Shown here: positions 49,601 to 62,188 of the stretch, piece by piece | How positions within the stretch are numbered: position 1 is the first letter of the stretch | Layout: every line of letters starts with the position of its first letter | From: Spirogloea muscicola | Lineage: Eukaryota > Streptophyta > Zygnematophyceae > Spirogloeales > Spirogloeaceae | Direction: 5' to 3' | DNA length: 64,000 bases | NCBI GenBank assembly: GCA_009602725.1 | Contig: WELB01000155.1 | Coordinates: 71,955 to 135,954 of the forward strand | Translations under genes and position numbers: made by a program | Notes under the pieces: generated by a model | Databases searched by the model: none | Told to the model about the DNA's origin: nothing | The model's input: only the letters and a program-made list of their open reading frames with translations

Positions 49601-52600
49601 CAACAGCTGTACAATGACCTGGAACACGAGAATGACCGGGCCAGCAGATGCATAAGGGAGTTGGATGACTTGTCCTTCCTGGAAATGCAGCTGAAGCAGA
49701 GGCGAGAGGCCAGCAGCTCAGAGTCGTGGTACGGATGCTGTTTCTTGATAGAGAATTGCAGCACTTCCACATTGATGAAGTTTGCCATACCTGTTGATTC
49801 ACATGCGTTTGTGCATTTACATTGTAGGCAAGGCTCCATGAGAGGTGATATTAGGCAGGGCATAGTGAGGGTTGATGCTAAGATGGAGGAACTCCAGCAG
49901 ACTATTACTGCCGCTGAATTGCTGAAGGATAAGGTATGGGCAGGCAAACCTTGTAGTCAGTGCTCCAGATCCCTTGTCAATATGCATGTCATTGTCTTGG
50001 ATTCCCTGTGGAATCAACGATCTTCTAGCTGATACTATCCACATATGAGTGGACTTATTGCTACATGCATTTCCTACACATCCTTACAGTACTCATTGAA
50101 GATGTAGAGAGCTGCCTGCTTGAACAATGTCTACCATCTGCAATCTGCTCAAGGTCTGTGACCTCTTTGCCGCCTGGTACGCAGGAGGAGCAAAGACTGC
50201 TTGAAGTCGGTGTTGCTCTACGAGGTGCTGTTAGTATGCACAGAGAGAACGACCAACCTTGCAGGCCTGGCAAAGATGGAGACTTGATCCAGGCTGGAGG
50301 GATGGCAAATGAGCAGCACATGCATGTGCAAGCAACAGATGATGTGAAGCTTTTGTCACAGTGTGAAGGATGTGATGGCTGTTTGAAGGCGTTTATGAAT
50401 AGGGAAAACCAAGGACAAGCAGGTTGCACTTGTGAAGGCAGGGTTGATGACCAACTTCTTTGTTTGGATGAGGTGTCATCAAGAGGAACAGCAGCAGCAT
50501 CTTCACTGGAACACACAGCTGCTCTTATCAAACAACAGGAGGTCACGCGTGCGCAGGGTGTCGCCATAGCCACTCTCTTCTTTGCACTACAGGTATGCAG
50601 ATCTGCAAGTGCAGCACAGCAGTGTATGGTGCTTGTGCATACAGTCACAGTGAGAGCCTTCCGAACTTTGAATTGATACACGTAAAGCGACATGGCAACT
50701 CAGCTTCTTGACTTGCTGATCTATCTGCAGACTTGTCAGGCTCATTTGATGAAAGGTAAAGCTGCGGAGAAGCAATTACAAATGGCATGTGAAGACGAGA
50801 AGGAGCGCAGCGGTATGTTCTTGGTCATTCACAGCCTCCACCAAGGATGATAGCGAATGAAGAACTTGTCTTGCTCAGTCAAGCAAGTAGCTAAGTAGAT
50901 GTGCTGCAAGTTTGTAGCCTGACATGTAAGCTTTTCTGATCTACAGAACAGCACAGGAAGGATAAGCAGATGGCAGAGGAGAATCTCTGCGAGGCGCATG
51001 CTCAGAATAGACTTCTGTATAATCAGATCCAAGATCTAAAAGGTACACTTCGGGATTGGCAGACTGAGCTGGATTGACGTCTCTAAATGTGCTGGTGTAC
51101 GAGTTTTTGTAAAGCACGTTGCTGTTTCTTGCATTGAGGACCACCCCCCCNCCTCTTTCAATTCCTGTCCAGGCAGCATAAGGGTGTACTGCCGTATTCG
51201 ACCACCTCAATCATCAAGCACGCAAGTCATCCATATCATGGAAGACAATGAGACAGTATCAATCAGGAACCCAATCTTAGAAGCACGCCCTCCTTCTAAG
51301 GAGTTTCACTTTGACGGTATTCTTGGCCCTTCATCTTGTCAAGGTCAGCACCATGAGATCTGCAACTGCTCTGAGATCTGCATTACATAAAGATACATTG
51401 ATCTGCATGTGATGCCAGGCTGCAATACTGCACATGCCTGTTGCTGCAAAGCAGTTACATCAATCAGGAATATAGCATTCAGCATTCGATTGGGCGCATA
51501 TTAAGAACATTTGCGAAAGTTTGACACTCGTCCGTTTACCTCTGATCGCACTGCAGATGATATCTACATCAAGGTCAAGCCCTTACTGCGTTCTGTTCTT
51601 GATGGCTACAATGTCTGTGTAATAGCATATGGGCAGACAGGATCTGGTAAAACACACACCATGGTATGTTGGACTGCCAGCCTGTCCTGCACCTAGTGAG
51701 AGCCCACGTGTAGGTTCTTGCTGTGCTGTACTATATCTGCAAAGTTTTTGCATTTTTGAGCCACAGCTGCATATATATCTGTAGCTAAGAAATCTATGAT
51801 TGTTTTGCCGCAATTTATAGAACAATTGGCGGGATTTTGCAGACAGGACCAGATGCAGCAAAGCCACAGGACAGAGGTCTCATCTTCAGGGCACTTACGG
51901 ACTTATTTCAACTTTCAGAAGAGCGTGTCAAGAACATCAAGTCCTGTTTCCAAGTGCAAATGCTAGAGGTCTACAATGAGCAAGTTCGTGATCTGCTTGC
52001 ACAAGGAGCAGCTGTGAAAAAATATCCTCCCCAACGTTCCAGACCCGTAATGGGATTACCTCGCATGCATCACTAGAAATTGAGCACGAAACCAAACGAC
52101 AAATTTAATGTCGGATCTTTGACTAAGCACTTCAAGCTGGAACCTCGAGCAACCGCTGATGCAGGAGCTGTATGTGATGTGACGACAGTCGCTGTCAGCA
52201 ATCCTGAGCAGGTTTTGCAATTGATAGAACTAGGCTCCAAGCAAAGAGCAAGTGGGGCTACAGCCCTCAACATCCGCAGCAGCCGTTCCCACAGGTCAAG
52301 CAACCAGCAGCTTGTCTCCAGCAGCATCTCTGCTTGTATATCGTGTTGAAGCCTATGCTGAATCCAGGACATTGAGGTTCAGATGTGATGATTATCTACA
52401 GTACAGAGATAATATGCCATGCAGTCTGATGCCTTGTCAGCGTTTGTTTACAGCATTGTGACTGTGCAAGTTCTTGGCCGTGAAGAAAGGACCAGTCTCG
52501 ACTTCAGAGGAGCCTTGCAGCTGGTAGATCTAGCTGGCAGCGAGCGCGTGGCAAAATCTGAAGCTACAGGAGAGAGGTTGAAAGAAGCTCAGAACATCAA

Positions 52601-55250
52601 CCGGTCTCTTTCAGCATTAGGAGATGTCATCTCAAGTCTTGCTCAGAGAAGTGCTCATGTACCGTACCGTAATAGTAAGCTTACCCAGATTCTCTATCCA
52701 TCTCTAGGTAAGACTCTTGCTGCTCAAATACCTACCGATTTGCCCATATAATTGTCACAAGCTCCTTGCTTTTACAGTCTTGCTATAAGAGAAGTATGCT
52801 TGCAGTGAAGCTTTTGCCGAAGCCACTGAGGGCTTCCTGCTGCATTGTGAGGAAGGCTCTGTTGGTGTCAACCTTCTAGTAGTACTTGTAGTAGCTAAGC
52901 CGTCAGGCACTCTGCATGTGAGCAGGTGGTGGAGCAAAGACTCTCATGCTGGTGCATGTTAGTCCTGACGGAAATGCTTATGATGAAAGCATCAGCACTC
53001 TTATGTTTGCTGAGCGCGTGGCGACTGTCGAACTGGGCAGTGCTAAGAGCAGTCAAGCTCTACAAGAGCTGCAGAAGCTTCGCCAGCAGGTAAGCGTGCA
53101 CTTCTCAGCCTTTCAGATAATCAGAGCCTTTATTAGCCTACCGTCATTGTAGTGCTATGGAGCGGAGCCAGCAAAAGCAGAACAGCTTCTGTAGGTGGTT
53201 CTACGGTATCACATTGATAACATCATTTGAGCAGGAAAGCAGCTGCCTACTCAGTTTGTGTGCTTATGACCAGGTCGCTCGTTTGAAAGAAGCTGCTCAC
53301 ATAGGAGATGATGGGAAAACCAGTTGGAGAGCGACCAGCCCAAGAGTAGTTCCAGACTTAAGCGTGAACCGTGTGCATAGACGACCACAGGGTGCTGCAA
53401 GCCATGTGCTCTCACCTAGGAACAAAGTGGTATGCACTGGCAAAACCAAGAGAAACAGAGTCATATACAGATTGTCAAGGGACAGAAGAGGACCATGGCA
53501 GCCACATCTTGTTGATTGAGGACAAGGCTCATCAATGTGCTGGCTTATGACATGCCTTGTGACAGTATTGGTATCCCGACCCTATGTGGTGTTAGAGTCT
53601 TTGTCCCGCTTAATAGTTGCATAGCATGTCACCTGCCTTTCCATTGTGATGCTCTTTTTGCATGCTAGGCAGGCTACAAGCTCTTGGCTCTTCATTCATC
53701 ACCAGGACAAAAGTTCGATAACACAGTTTTATGGTTGTGGTGATTGAAGGAGCGGGCAGGAGCTGTTCTTCATGACTCCTCAAGAGATGCTTGTAGTCCA
53801 CATGCGAGGCCAGCAGAGATGCACATGTCCATCATGACTGAGGACCTTCAAGAGCTACAAGAACCTCAACAAACAGGTGCAAAGGAGTGCCAGTCCATTG
53901 TGTGTACTGGAAACAACATCCAAGCCCATGTGGAGCAACCTATATGCCCTTGGCCTGCAACAGAAAGGCTAGATGAAGAAGTCCTTAAGCAGGCCATACA
54001 GCACAAGGACACTAGCAGAGAGCCTGTGCAGTCTTACAGCAAGAGACTACAACTGAGGACCTCCAAGCATAGGTATAAATATTCCAGGCGCTCAGATGAA
54101 AATGACAGTCCGTCTACAACCTGCGACGCTGGCGGAGAGAAATTTTGGCCATGTCCTGACCCCAATTCACCGAAGCTGCCGACTCCAAGGAGGGGGAGAA
54201 GCTCAGGATCTGGCAATGCATTGGGGGAAAACGATGCCAACATAGTGGACGGCGTACAAGCAGGTGTCATGTTGGACGAGGGCAAGGACTGTTGGGTGAA
54301 CCAGGCTGATGTTCGGAAGGCTCTGGAGGTTGAGGTGATGACTGTGCAGGCTGAGCTGAACATGCTTACTCTATCGCAGGAGCTAAGAAATAGAGAATCT
54401 TGGACCGTAGGAGTGAATTTGCAGTCCAGTGACCTGAGCAGAGACCTGGTGGACTCCGTGGTAGCCAGTCAAAGCAGAGGGGGGCTGGAGATGTCAATTA
54501 AGGACATGCAGGAGGGCAAGAATACTCACTTCACTGGAGTGTCTGGCAGTGAGAGCTGCTTGCTCGATGCAGACCTGCTGCAGAGCGACATCATAGCAAG
54601 GTATGACAGCTTCAGGAATTCTGGAAGTTGAGGTCTTTGACTTACATTAGCAGGTTGCAGGTGCTGTATGCTGCTATGGAGATTGTAGTGAGGACTTCAG
54701 TGATGTGTTCACTGCCTGCTTGTGCGTTGTCTACGTGCAGAGCAAGCAGTCGCAGGCTGTCGCAGCTCCCAAAGCCCTCACAAGGAAGGTCACAATGGAG
54801 GAAGACCACTGAGGGTACTACAAATCTGCCAGAGGCAGGCCCATCTGCAATCCCACAGCCAAATTCTTTCCGTCGCCAGTCCCTGGCCTCAACACTTCGC
54901 CGCTCAATCGGTATGGTGATAACTGCACAGCTGATCTGTGCAGGATCTTCTCGTACCTATGTTATGCTGCCGTGCATGCTCTGTCAATGTGGGATACAGG
55001 TGCCTGAGTGTCCAGTAAGCAGTTGGCTTAAGTCGTAAATTGCAATGCAGACAACCTCCCATTTCCGAAGAGGAATGAGCAAGATGAGCGAGACTCAGGC
55101 AAGAGAACTGGGCGTCAGTTGCGGCCAAATCTTCCACCCCAGCCTGGGACAAGGAGCCAGTCTGTGCTGGACAGGAGCAGCCGGAGGAGATCGGCGATTG
55201 GTCTTGCACCGAGTGGTGCCTCCAAAGCATCTTCCAAGCGTTGGATGTAG
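46694..55250 (+). CDS. kinesin-14 with N-terminal calponin-homology domain (KCH type)
   Basis: Minus-end-directed microtubule motor with an actin-binding-type CH domain. Twenty-five exons: 46694-46838, 46953-47040, 47075-47219, 47377-47529, 47649-48522, 48633-48775, 48883-48936, 49099-49176, 49348-49431, 49485-49517, 49535-49728, 49828-49933, 50185-50592, 50731-50812, 50947-51042, 51173-51343, 51557-51663, 51843-52046, 52077-52294, 52454-52707, 52926-53089, 53274-53429, 53750-54600, 54741-54910, 55051-55250; 5178 nt, 1725 aa. CH domain at about residues 80-200 ([53 protein letters not shown]), then a long low-complexity linker and coiled coil. Neck and motor: [18 protein letters not shown]-loop [22 protein letters not shown], switch I NIRSSRSH, switch [33 protein letters not shown]. 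After the motor comes a ~450-residue disordered, finally basic tail. The internal motor behind a coil and the [12 protein letters not shown] neck are class-14 features. Confidence 0.9.
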
Positions 55251-56354
55251 CGTCGTTTGGCATGCTGGGACGTAAGTGCTCTTCAGAGCAGTATGGTGAA
55301 AGACTAGACAGACAGTGGCAATTCCATGGTATTCATTTTTGCTGCATCCACATGCCCGCATGCAGTGTGGCCATGCTGCTGCCAGCAACTAAAAATAGGT
55401 GAGCATTCTTAGATATCTGCAGCCTTTGCCAGCCAATGAAATGTATGCATTTGACTATTTGAGTGTACGGTCCAGTACTACATGAATGTAAACATCCCGC
55501 AAATCAAGTGACATTGACCACTGGCCAATGCACTTGGGCCCATTGGCAGGCTGTCTCCCTGCTAGAAATAGCTTCAACTTGACTCATACATGTGCAGAAT
55601 CAGTCTCGCATGAGATGCCGGTAGCTGCGTCCCCGCATGAGGCGGTGGTACCAGTAAGCCAGCCGGGTCTGCCAGCTCCACTGTAGCTTCTCTGCCACAA
55701 GCCTGTCGGTAGATGCAAGCAACTTGTGCATAGCTTAACACCAAAGCGGCAGCAATGTCCAAGTCAAGCCCTCCATTGCCATCACAAGCTGTACATGTGC
55801 CACCAGCAAATGCCTCAGCTCCTTTACACTCTCACAACGCCCAAATGGAAGCTATATGATATGATAGAACGGGAGCTTGTGTAGAGCAAGTAGTGCACCA
55901 GCGCACGAGGCACCGCATGAAGGCACGGGAGGTTGGGCGTATGTACGGGGGGCTTCGCTGCTGGTAGAGGAGCCCCACCTGGATGCGAGCATGTGAGCAG
56001 ACAAGGCAGTCAGCATCCATTGCATTGAACAGTATGCATAGGTCAGGCGTCCATAAAATCTTTTGGGTACAGGAGTAGGAACTTCTGTACGGATACTTTG
56101 TCTGGCCAGTCAATGATTAGCAAGGAATAGTGCAAAACTCTTGGCCAAGAGCAGCAACACAGTGACTTAACGATTTGTTCAGAGAAGCCATTGCATGACC
56201 AAGTGCCTGGTGGAGTATGCAAACGATCGGGGTTTTCGGAGCAGAGGTCCAGACTTGCAATACATGAGGTCCCTAGTCAACTCCAGGACACATGAACGTA
56301 TGAACGAATGTATGTTAGCCACTAGGGGCTCTATAATCACAATCGGCAGCCTAC
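55251..56354. other. 3' region between the convergent kinesin gene and unknown minus-strand gene
   Basis: Holds the kinesin 3' UTR. On the minus strand there may be further 3' exons of the unknown gene (for example near 55870-55990 and 55600-55690), but I could not fix their frame or boundaries. Confidence 0.3.
55487..55491 (+). terminator. candidate UGUAA poly(A) signal of the kinesin gene
   Basis: TGTAA in ATGAATGTAAACATC, 237 nt after the kinesin stop codon. Confidence 0.35.
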
Positions 56355-59300
56355 CCGAAGGAGCGCCTGCGCAGCAGGGTCCTCAAGGAGCTCATCCCCT
56401 CCGCCGCCCTCCCACCTCATCTGCGCACAAGCTCAACAGAGCAGCCAGATCAACGTCCCATGCTGGCACGTCTCTGGGTCTATTGAGCTTGGTTGCTCAA
56501 ACATCTCTTGTGCATGAAGCATTTCGTGGTGGAAGTCCACGACACAAGCAGCGGATGTGTCAAAGCAGGCAAATGAAGTCTCTGAGTGTGACACGCAACC
56601 CAGAGGCTTCAGTGGGAGGCGCTCTTTCCGAAATCATTAAAGCAAGCCAATGAGCGTGCGACCTCACCCCGAACTCGGCGCCTGCCAGGCTCTCGAGGAA
56701 GTCTGTGAGTTGCAGGCGGGCCCACTGCTGGAGTGCGCTTTCAATGCTAGCACGCCACCGTGGCGGGTGCCGCCAAGCTGTCCCCTGCTTCAAGTCTGCC
56801 AGGCCAAGCTGCCCGCAGCCCCCCTGCCGGCCAAAGTTTGCTAGGTGCTGCAGGGCTTCCTCCAGCGCCGGTTCCACCGCACTGACCTGCAAACTTGAGC
56901 CGCAGAAGAGCCCGGGTGCAGAGCCGCACATGGAATGAGAGTGGCGAGCACAACATGTGCTGTCTGCGAGCGTGCTGAAAAGAGGTTTCACAATTGCCGA
57001 AAAACATGTCAACCAAGCATGCATGATAGTGAAAGTATGAAAAGCAGAGGCGAGGTAGCAGCCTGCACCTGGAGGAAATTGAGGTACGCGTCCAGGTAGG
57101 AATCAATCTGCGAGACCTCATCACCACCACCCCTGTAGGACATGAGGTCGCCGCTTAGGGAGCTGGTAGGACTCCGGAAAGCTGATCATTTTGGCCATTT
57201 TGCTGCACTAAGTTCAGCTGAAGTGGGAGATGGCGGAGAGAAGTGGGCGCTAGAGGTATTGACCTGCTGCCAGGAGGGTGGTGATCCATGACAGCGTGCA
57301 GCTCCACCAGGTGGCGTGGTGTCGTGCCCAGCACCGCTGTCACCACCTGCCACTGCCCTCCCGGAGGCCATGCGCGTCGCAGGAGAAGAATCTCAACACG
57401 CTCTGGACATGCCGCTTCAGTGTGTGAGGAGGAGAGAGGGACGAGGGACGGGAGGAGAAGGTGAAAGCATTGTATAGAGGAGGTAATAAACGAGCGGACC
57501 TGGGCGAGAGAGAAGCGCTCTGGAACGAAGTGGATTGCTGCCTCGTCCGGCGTCCAGTTCAAGAGCTGCCGCAGCTCGCCACCCAAGACATGCAGTTGCC
57601 AGTGTAAGGGCAGAGCTTGCAATGAGCTCCATGAGTGCGACACAAATATGACAGTTGGCGTGCTTGGGAAGAGACAACCCCTGCGTGATTTTCGTGCTGG
57701 TCGAGCTTGTGAGACTAGCAAAGTCCCAGATACCGACGGCAGAGGCAGCAGCAGTGCAATGGTGATGCGTAGTAGCGATGCTCACCTCAAGGGACTCTAT
57801 GTGGTCGCCCGGGCCGAACTCAGCATCAAACTGGGCCGAGCAGTAGCTGCAACGCGCACTCAAGTATGGACTGACTTCAAGACGGGAGATGGTGAAAGCC
57901 GAGTAGAGATTCATATATTCTTGACCAAAATATGTGTAGAAACTAGGGTTTAGGGTTTCAACGCGTTTGGGAGAGGTTTAAAAGTAAGGTTAAGGGTTTA
58001 GGGTTGAGGGGTTTGAGGTTTAGGGTTGACTGGGTGACTGGAGGTCTACAGCTTCAGCGAGCCTTCTCGAGCCATCGGAACTTCTAGCTACAAAGCCATC
58101 ACTGGCCGCAATGTTGCCGCCCTCCTCTTACCTGTCACTTGCCACGAGGACGAGCGGCGGGCACGCTCCCTGGCGGCAGAGCTCCACGGCCGCCTCGACC
58201 AAGCTGTCATGGAAGGCATGGCCGTCGAGGACCGATCGTGCTGCCGTGGCTGCCGGTGCGCGGCGCAGGGTGTCTACACCGTCCAGCACCACCTTCGGCT
58301 GCGCGAGGAGAACAGCAAGGAGATCGTTCCAGCAACGCCAGATGCCATGACTGCAGCTGCAGCATCCGGCCCTTAAGAAGGCGCAGTATCCTAATAGCGG
58401 CGACACTGGCTGTTGGTGGCAGCACAATTTGGGCTTGAGATCAAGTGTACGGCTCAGCAATAGGGGCTAGCGTCCAACTATCAAGGGTTCGGTGCTAGAA
58501 CGTACACACGAGTGACAGAGTGAGGAGCTCAGGGTTCAGCACTTTGCATTAGTGATAATGGGCTCACAATGTAGGTTGGGAAATGAGAACTCAGGGTCCA
58601 GAGTACTTGACGATTTCCTCAAGTGTGGGCTTTGGGGTGTGATTACGGACCTAGGGGTCTATGATAAGCTCAGGAAGTGCACAAACACACAATCTACTTT
58701 GGGGTTTGAGCACGAAACTCATACTGATTGGCGGTCATGGGTGAATTTAGCGGTCTTTTAGGCAAGTGCTTACTTGGAACCGGCCCTCGTGCGTGGCCAG
58801 CGCCAGGAGTCGGAGCAGCAGCGCTGTCCACGCGGTGGCGGCGCTCGCGGCCGGGGCGACGGCGGCGCCAGCCCTGGAGCGCCAGCCCTCGTGCACGGCC
58901 AGGGCGCGCCGCGCCAGGGCGAGCGCCCGCAGGGTGTCTCGGCAGGCGCGTCCCGCCGCACTTGGCGCTGCCAGCTTCTGCCGGAGGCGGCTGTCGAGGT
59001 CGACGCCGCCATGGATGCCCAGGTCCTTCCCATAGACCACCTCGCCGAGCAGCGCCGCGGAGGCGGCGGCAGCGCCTGTCTCTCGCTTCGCCATGGCGGC
59101 CATCAAGGTGCGCCAGAGCGCCTCGACCTCGTCGCCGCCCGCCGCTTCCGCTGCCGGCGGCGGCGGCGGCGGCGGCAGGAGCGCCCGCAGNNNNNNNNNN
59201 NNNNNNNNNNNNNNNNNNNNNNNNNNNNNNNNNNNNNNNNNNNNNNNNNNNNNNNNNNNNNNNNNNNNNNNNNNNNNNNNNNNNNNNNNNNNNNNNNNNN

Positions 59301-60151
59301 NNNNNNNNNNNNNNNNNNNNNNNNNNNNNNNNNNNNNNNNNNNNNNNNNNNNNNNNNNNNNNNNNNNNNNNNNNNNNNNNNNNNNNNNNNNNNNNNNNNN
59401 NNNNNNNNNNNNNNNNNNNNNNNNNNNNNNNNNNNNNNNNNNNNNNNNNNNNNNNNNNNNNNNNNNNNNNNNNNNNNNNNNNNNNNNNNNNNNNNNNNNN
59501 NNNNNNNNNNNNNNNNNNNNNNNNNNNNNNNNNNNNNNNNNNNNNNNNNNNNNNNNNNNNNNNNNNNNNNNNNNNNNNNNNNNNNNNNNNNNNNNNNNNN
59601 NNNNNNNNNNNNNNNNNNNNNNNNNNNNNNNNNNNNNNNNNNNNNNNNNNNNNNNNNNNNNNNNNNNNNNNNNNNNNNNNNNNNNNNNNNNNNNNNNNNN
59701 NNNNNNNNNNNNNNNNNNNNNNNNNNNNNNNNNNNNNNNNNNNNNNNNNNNNNNNNNNNNNNNNNNNNNNNNNNNNNNNNNNNNNNNNNNNNNNNNNNNN
59801 NNNNNNNNNNNNNNNNNNNNNNNNNNNNNNNNNNNNNNNNNNNNNNNNNNNNNNNNNNNNNNNNNNNNNNNNNNNNNNNNNNNNNNNNNNNNNNNNNNNN
59901 NNNNNNNNNNNNNNNNNNNNNNNNNNNNNNNNNNNNNNNNNNNNNNNNNNNNNNNNNNNNNNNNNNNNNNNNNNNNNNNNNNNNNNNNNNNNGCTGGTCC
60001 GCCGCCTCCGCTGCCCCCACGCCGCCGCCGTCTCCGCCGCCGCCGCCGCCACCGCCGCCTCTGCCGCAGCCTGCCCCTTCGCAACCGGAGCTAAATCTCG
60101 GGGCCCGCGCCGCCGCCGCCGTCGCCTGTAGGCGGCGGCCGCTGCAGCCAT
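56355..60151 (-). CDS. unrecognised multi-exon protein, partly in an N gap
   Basis: I do not recognise the family. Supported pieces on the minus strand, in order: a possible start at 60151 with an Ala/Arg-rich N-terminus, the gap 59191-59992, then an exon down to 58774 (DEVEALWRTLMAAMAKRET ... GKDLGIHGGVDLDSRLRQKL ... LALATHEGRFQ), 58132-58298 (PKVVLDGVDTLRRAPAAT ... CPPLVLVASD), about 57785-57830 (FDAEFGPGDHIESLE), about 57497-57612 (ALPLHWQLHVLGGELRQLL), about 57281-57414 (VEILLLRRAWPPGGQWQVV), about 57069-57170 (DEVSQIDSYLDAYLNFLQ), 56668-56886 (VEPALEEALQHLANFGRQGG) and 56355-56420 (RWEGGGGDELLEDPAAQALL). Donor/acceptor phases agree between the pieces I could test. The make-up is helical, leucine-rich and without obvious membrane segments, as in alpha-solenoid scaffolds. 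Whether all pieces form one gene, and where it ends, is not settled. Confidence 0.4.
57946..58030. repeat. interstitial telomere-like repeat (TTTAGGG), degenerate
   Basis: Several TTTAGGG units and variants (CTAGGGTTTAGGGTTTC, GGGTTTAGGGTTGAGGGG, GTTTAGGGTTGACTGG) within 85 bases, located in an intron of the unknown minus-strand gene. A weaker complementary trace, CCCCTAACCCTA, lies at about 60445-60456, and scattered CAGGGTT-like units occur at 58480-58640. Confidence 0.75.
59191..59992. other. assembly gap (N)
   Basis: 802 unspecified bases in a GC-rich region at the 5' end of the unknown minus-strand gene. Flanks are (GGC/CCG)-rich. Confidence 0.95.
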
Positions 60152-60175
60152 CGCGGCGCTCGTGCATGCCAGCCC

Positions 60176-62188
60176 ATGGCAGCGACCTGCCGGGCTGACG
60201 GTGCGCTGCCTGCCATCGTAGCTCGCGTGCAACGCGCTGCGGCATCCCGCGCAGCCTTCGTTCCGGCATCTGGGGCTGAGGCGGCAGCGCTGGTCCCGCG
60301 CTTCCAGGCGGCGGCGGCGCTGGCGAGGGCCGCGGCCGGCCTGCTCGCCGGTAAGCGAGCGAGTCAGGAGGCCGCCAGGATTGCTGCTCCCCCTCCTCTG
60401 CTCCGGCTGCTGCTCAGACTCGAACCCCTGACTGCTCATCCTCGAACCCCTAACCCTATCTCTCACTAATGCCTTTGTCGTTGGCCGCTCTGGCACTTAA
60501 GTCACTAAAATCAATCAAGTCACTTAAATCACCAGAATTCTGCACACTATGTGTTGTTAAGTCTACATACGGAGCGCATGCGTTCAGTTGGAGGCCTTGC
60601 CTCATCAACCTGTTAGCAGCGGGGCCGGTGTTTGCGAGGCCAGTGCAGCCAGCTTCAGACTGCAGGCTGCCACACCTCGGGACCTTGATCACCAGCCCCG
60701 TTGTGCTTGGCATGCATGCAGGCTTCGTAGGCTTTCTCGCTGTGGCGGTCTTCTTCCGCGCACCCATGTCGCTGTCGTACGCTGTCCTCCACCGATCAGC
60801 CTCGGTCCCGCTTGGCAGCCGCCTAGCAAAGTCTCTGCTGTAGATCCGCTAAACCGGACCACGTGGGTTGGCTTGACCAGTGCAAGGTCAGCTGCTCGGC
60901 AGAGCGAGCGTGCCATGGTCGCCTGGCAGCTCACCACAGCGGTGGGGCGACGCAGGAACGCGCATGCAACGGCCTCGTGGGCGCTCCTCATGGCCTCAAC
61001 CGTGGTCAGTTGCCCCTTGGCTCGCAAACTGCGACGCTCCCTGTAGCTCGACCATGTCAAGCTTGACGTGGCCTGGTGCACCGTCAAGGACTCATTAGAT
61101 ACGTAGGAGTTTGCGCGGCACATCGCACGCCCTTTGAGTCACTTGATGGTTCCTCATCTCGTCTGCTGAGACAACCTTCGTCCCGAGCTATGCCAACGGC
61201 GGCAGTCATAGTGTCCAGTCTAGCAAGGTAGCAGAGCCCTGCAACTATTATCTTGTGGAGCACAGTGGAGCTGTTTGTTCAAGCCTCGGCAGGTCGATGC
61301 ACGAACAGTGCCGCCGCCAGCTGCAGCACAGGTGTCAAGAGCTGACCCTGTGCTGAGGCTCAAGCAGAGCGGCGTAGCAGAGGGCCTCAAGGGAACAGCC
61401 GCACAACAGACTAAAGGCTCCGGGGCTCATGGTCCAGGGTCTAGGTTTGTGTGAGGGGAATGGTTGCGGGTTATCGTTCCCCTTGATGAGCACCCTGCCA
61501 TGGCGACATGCCCTCAAACCAGAAGAAGAGCTGACATCGCACAGCTCTGCCAATGTCCTACATCTTGAAGTGCGTGCATGGCGCGGTGCTGCTGGGTCCG
61601 AGCAAGGACGACCTTAGGCGCGTGTTCCTGGCTTTTGAGTGAGATCCATCCCTTCACCTCAATCGCATTCAAATTTTGACAGCAATATGAAGGCATAAAT
61701 TATTGCACGGCAAAGCAGTTAGCTGCTGCAAAACGCGAGCACAGGGTCAGCTCTGCAGGAGGCCCTGCTGTTGTGGATTGTGCGTGAGGCACAGGCATGC
61801 CTGCTTGGTGCAGGCCGCAGAATGCGCGGGAGGGCCTTGCCATTGCGCCGGCGCTCGGTGCCACGGTCGGCTGCTGGGTTGGTGCATGGCCTATGCCGCT
61901 TGATTGGGACAAGCCCTGGCAGGCATGCAACACTTACCCAAAAGCAGCTGGTCTTCCAAATATTACTTTTGTGCTCTTCTAGACGCCTCCGTTGCTTCGC
62001 TGATGCCAATAGTGGAATTGCTATCAGAAAGCAAAGCTGGCCTAACAGCAAAATTTGATGTTCCCACCATATATGTGCAGAAGTGGCCTATCTCCTGCAC
62101 ATATGGAGCGGTAGTGGGGTACTGGCTGGGCCTGTTACTGAGCAGATGGGCCTGGCGAGATAAGACTGTGGAGGAGAAGCGCAATTGA
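60176..62188 (+). CDS. PIGF: PIG-F, GPI-anchor ethanolamine phosphate transferase subunit
   Basis: PIG-F is the polytopic ER subunit that stabilises PIG-O and PIG-G, which add ethanolamine phosphate to the GPI anchor. The C-terminal half is secure: an exon to about 61631 (MSYILKCVHGAVLLGPSKDD, LRRVFLAF), exon 61814-61922 (GLAIAPALGATVGCWVGAWP, MPLDWDKPWQ) and the last exon 62081-62188 (KWPISCTYGAVVGYWLGLLL, ending EEKRN-stop). The signature GAWPxPLDWDxPWQ-xWPISC is diagnostic. An upstream exon around 60957-61011 (ATASWALLMASTVV) fits the preceding TM segment. The N-terminus is uncertain: a possible first exon begins at 60176 (Ala-rich, donor GTAAGC near 60351), and hydrophobic coding near 60720-60780 (GFVGFLAVAVFF) may be another TM exon. 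The last intron starts with GC (CAG|GCATGC), forced by the PWQ-KWP junction. Confidence 0.8.

Noticed and set aside
58694-60496. Very long open frames across the gap at 59191-59992 on both strands
   Set aside because: Same artefact. Only the minus-strand segment 58774-59190 has protein-like composition and a good splice donor.
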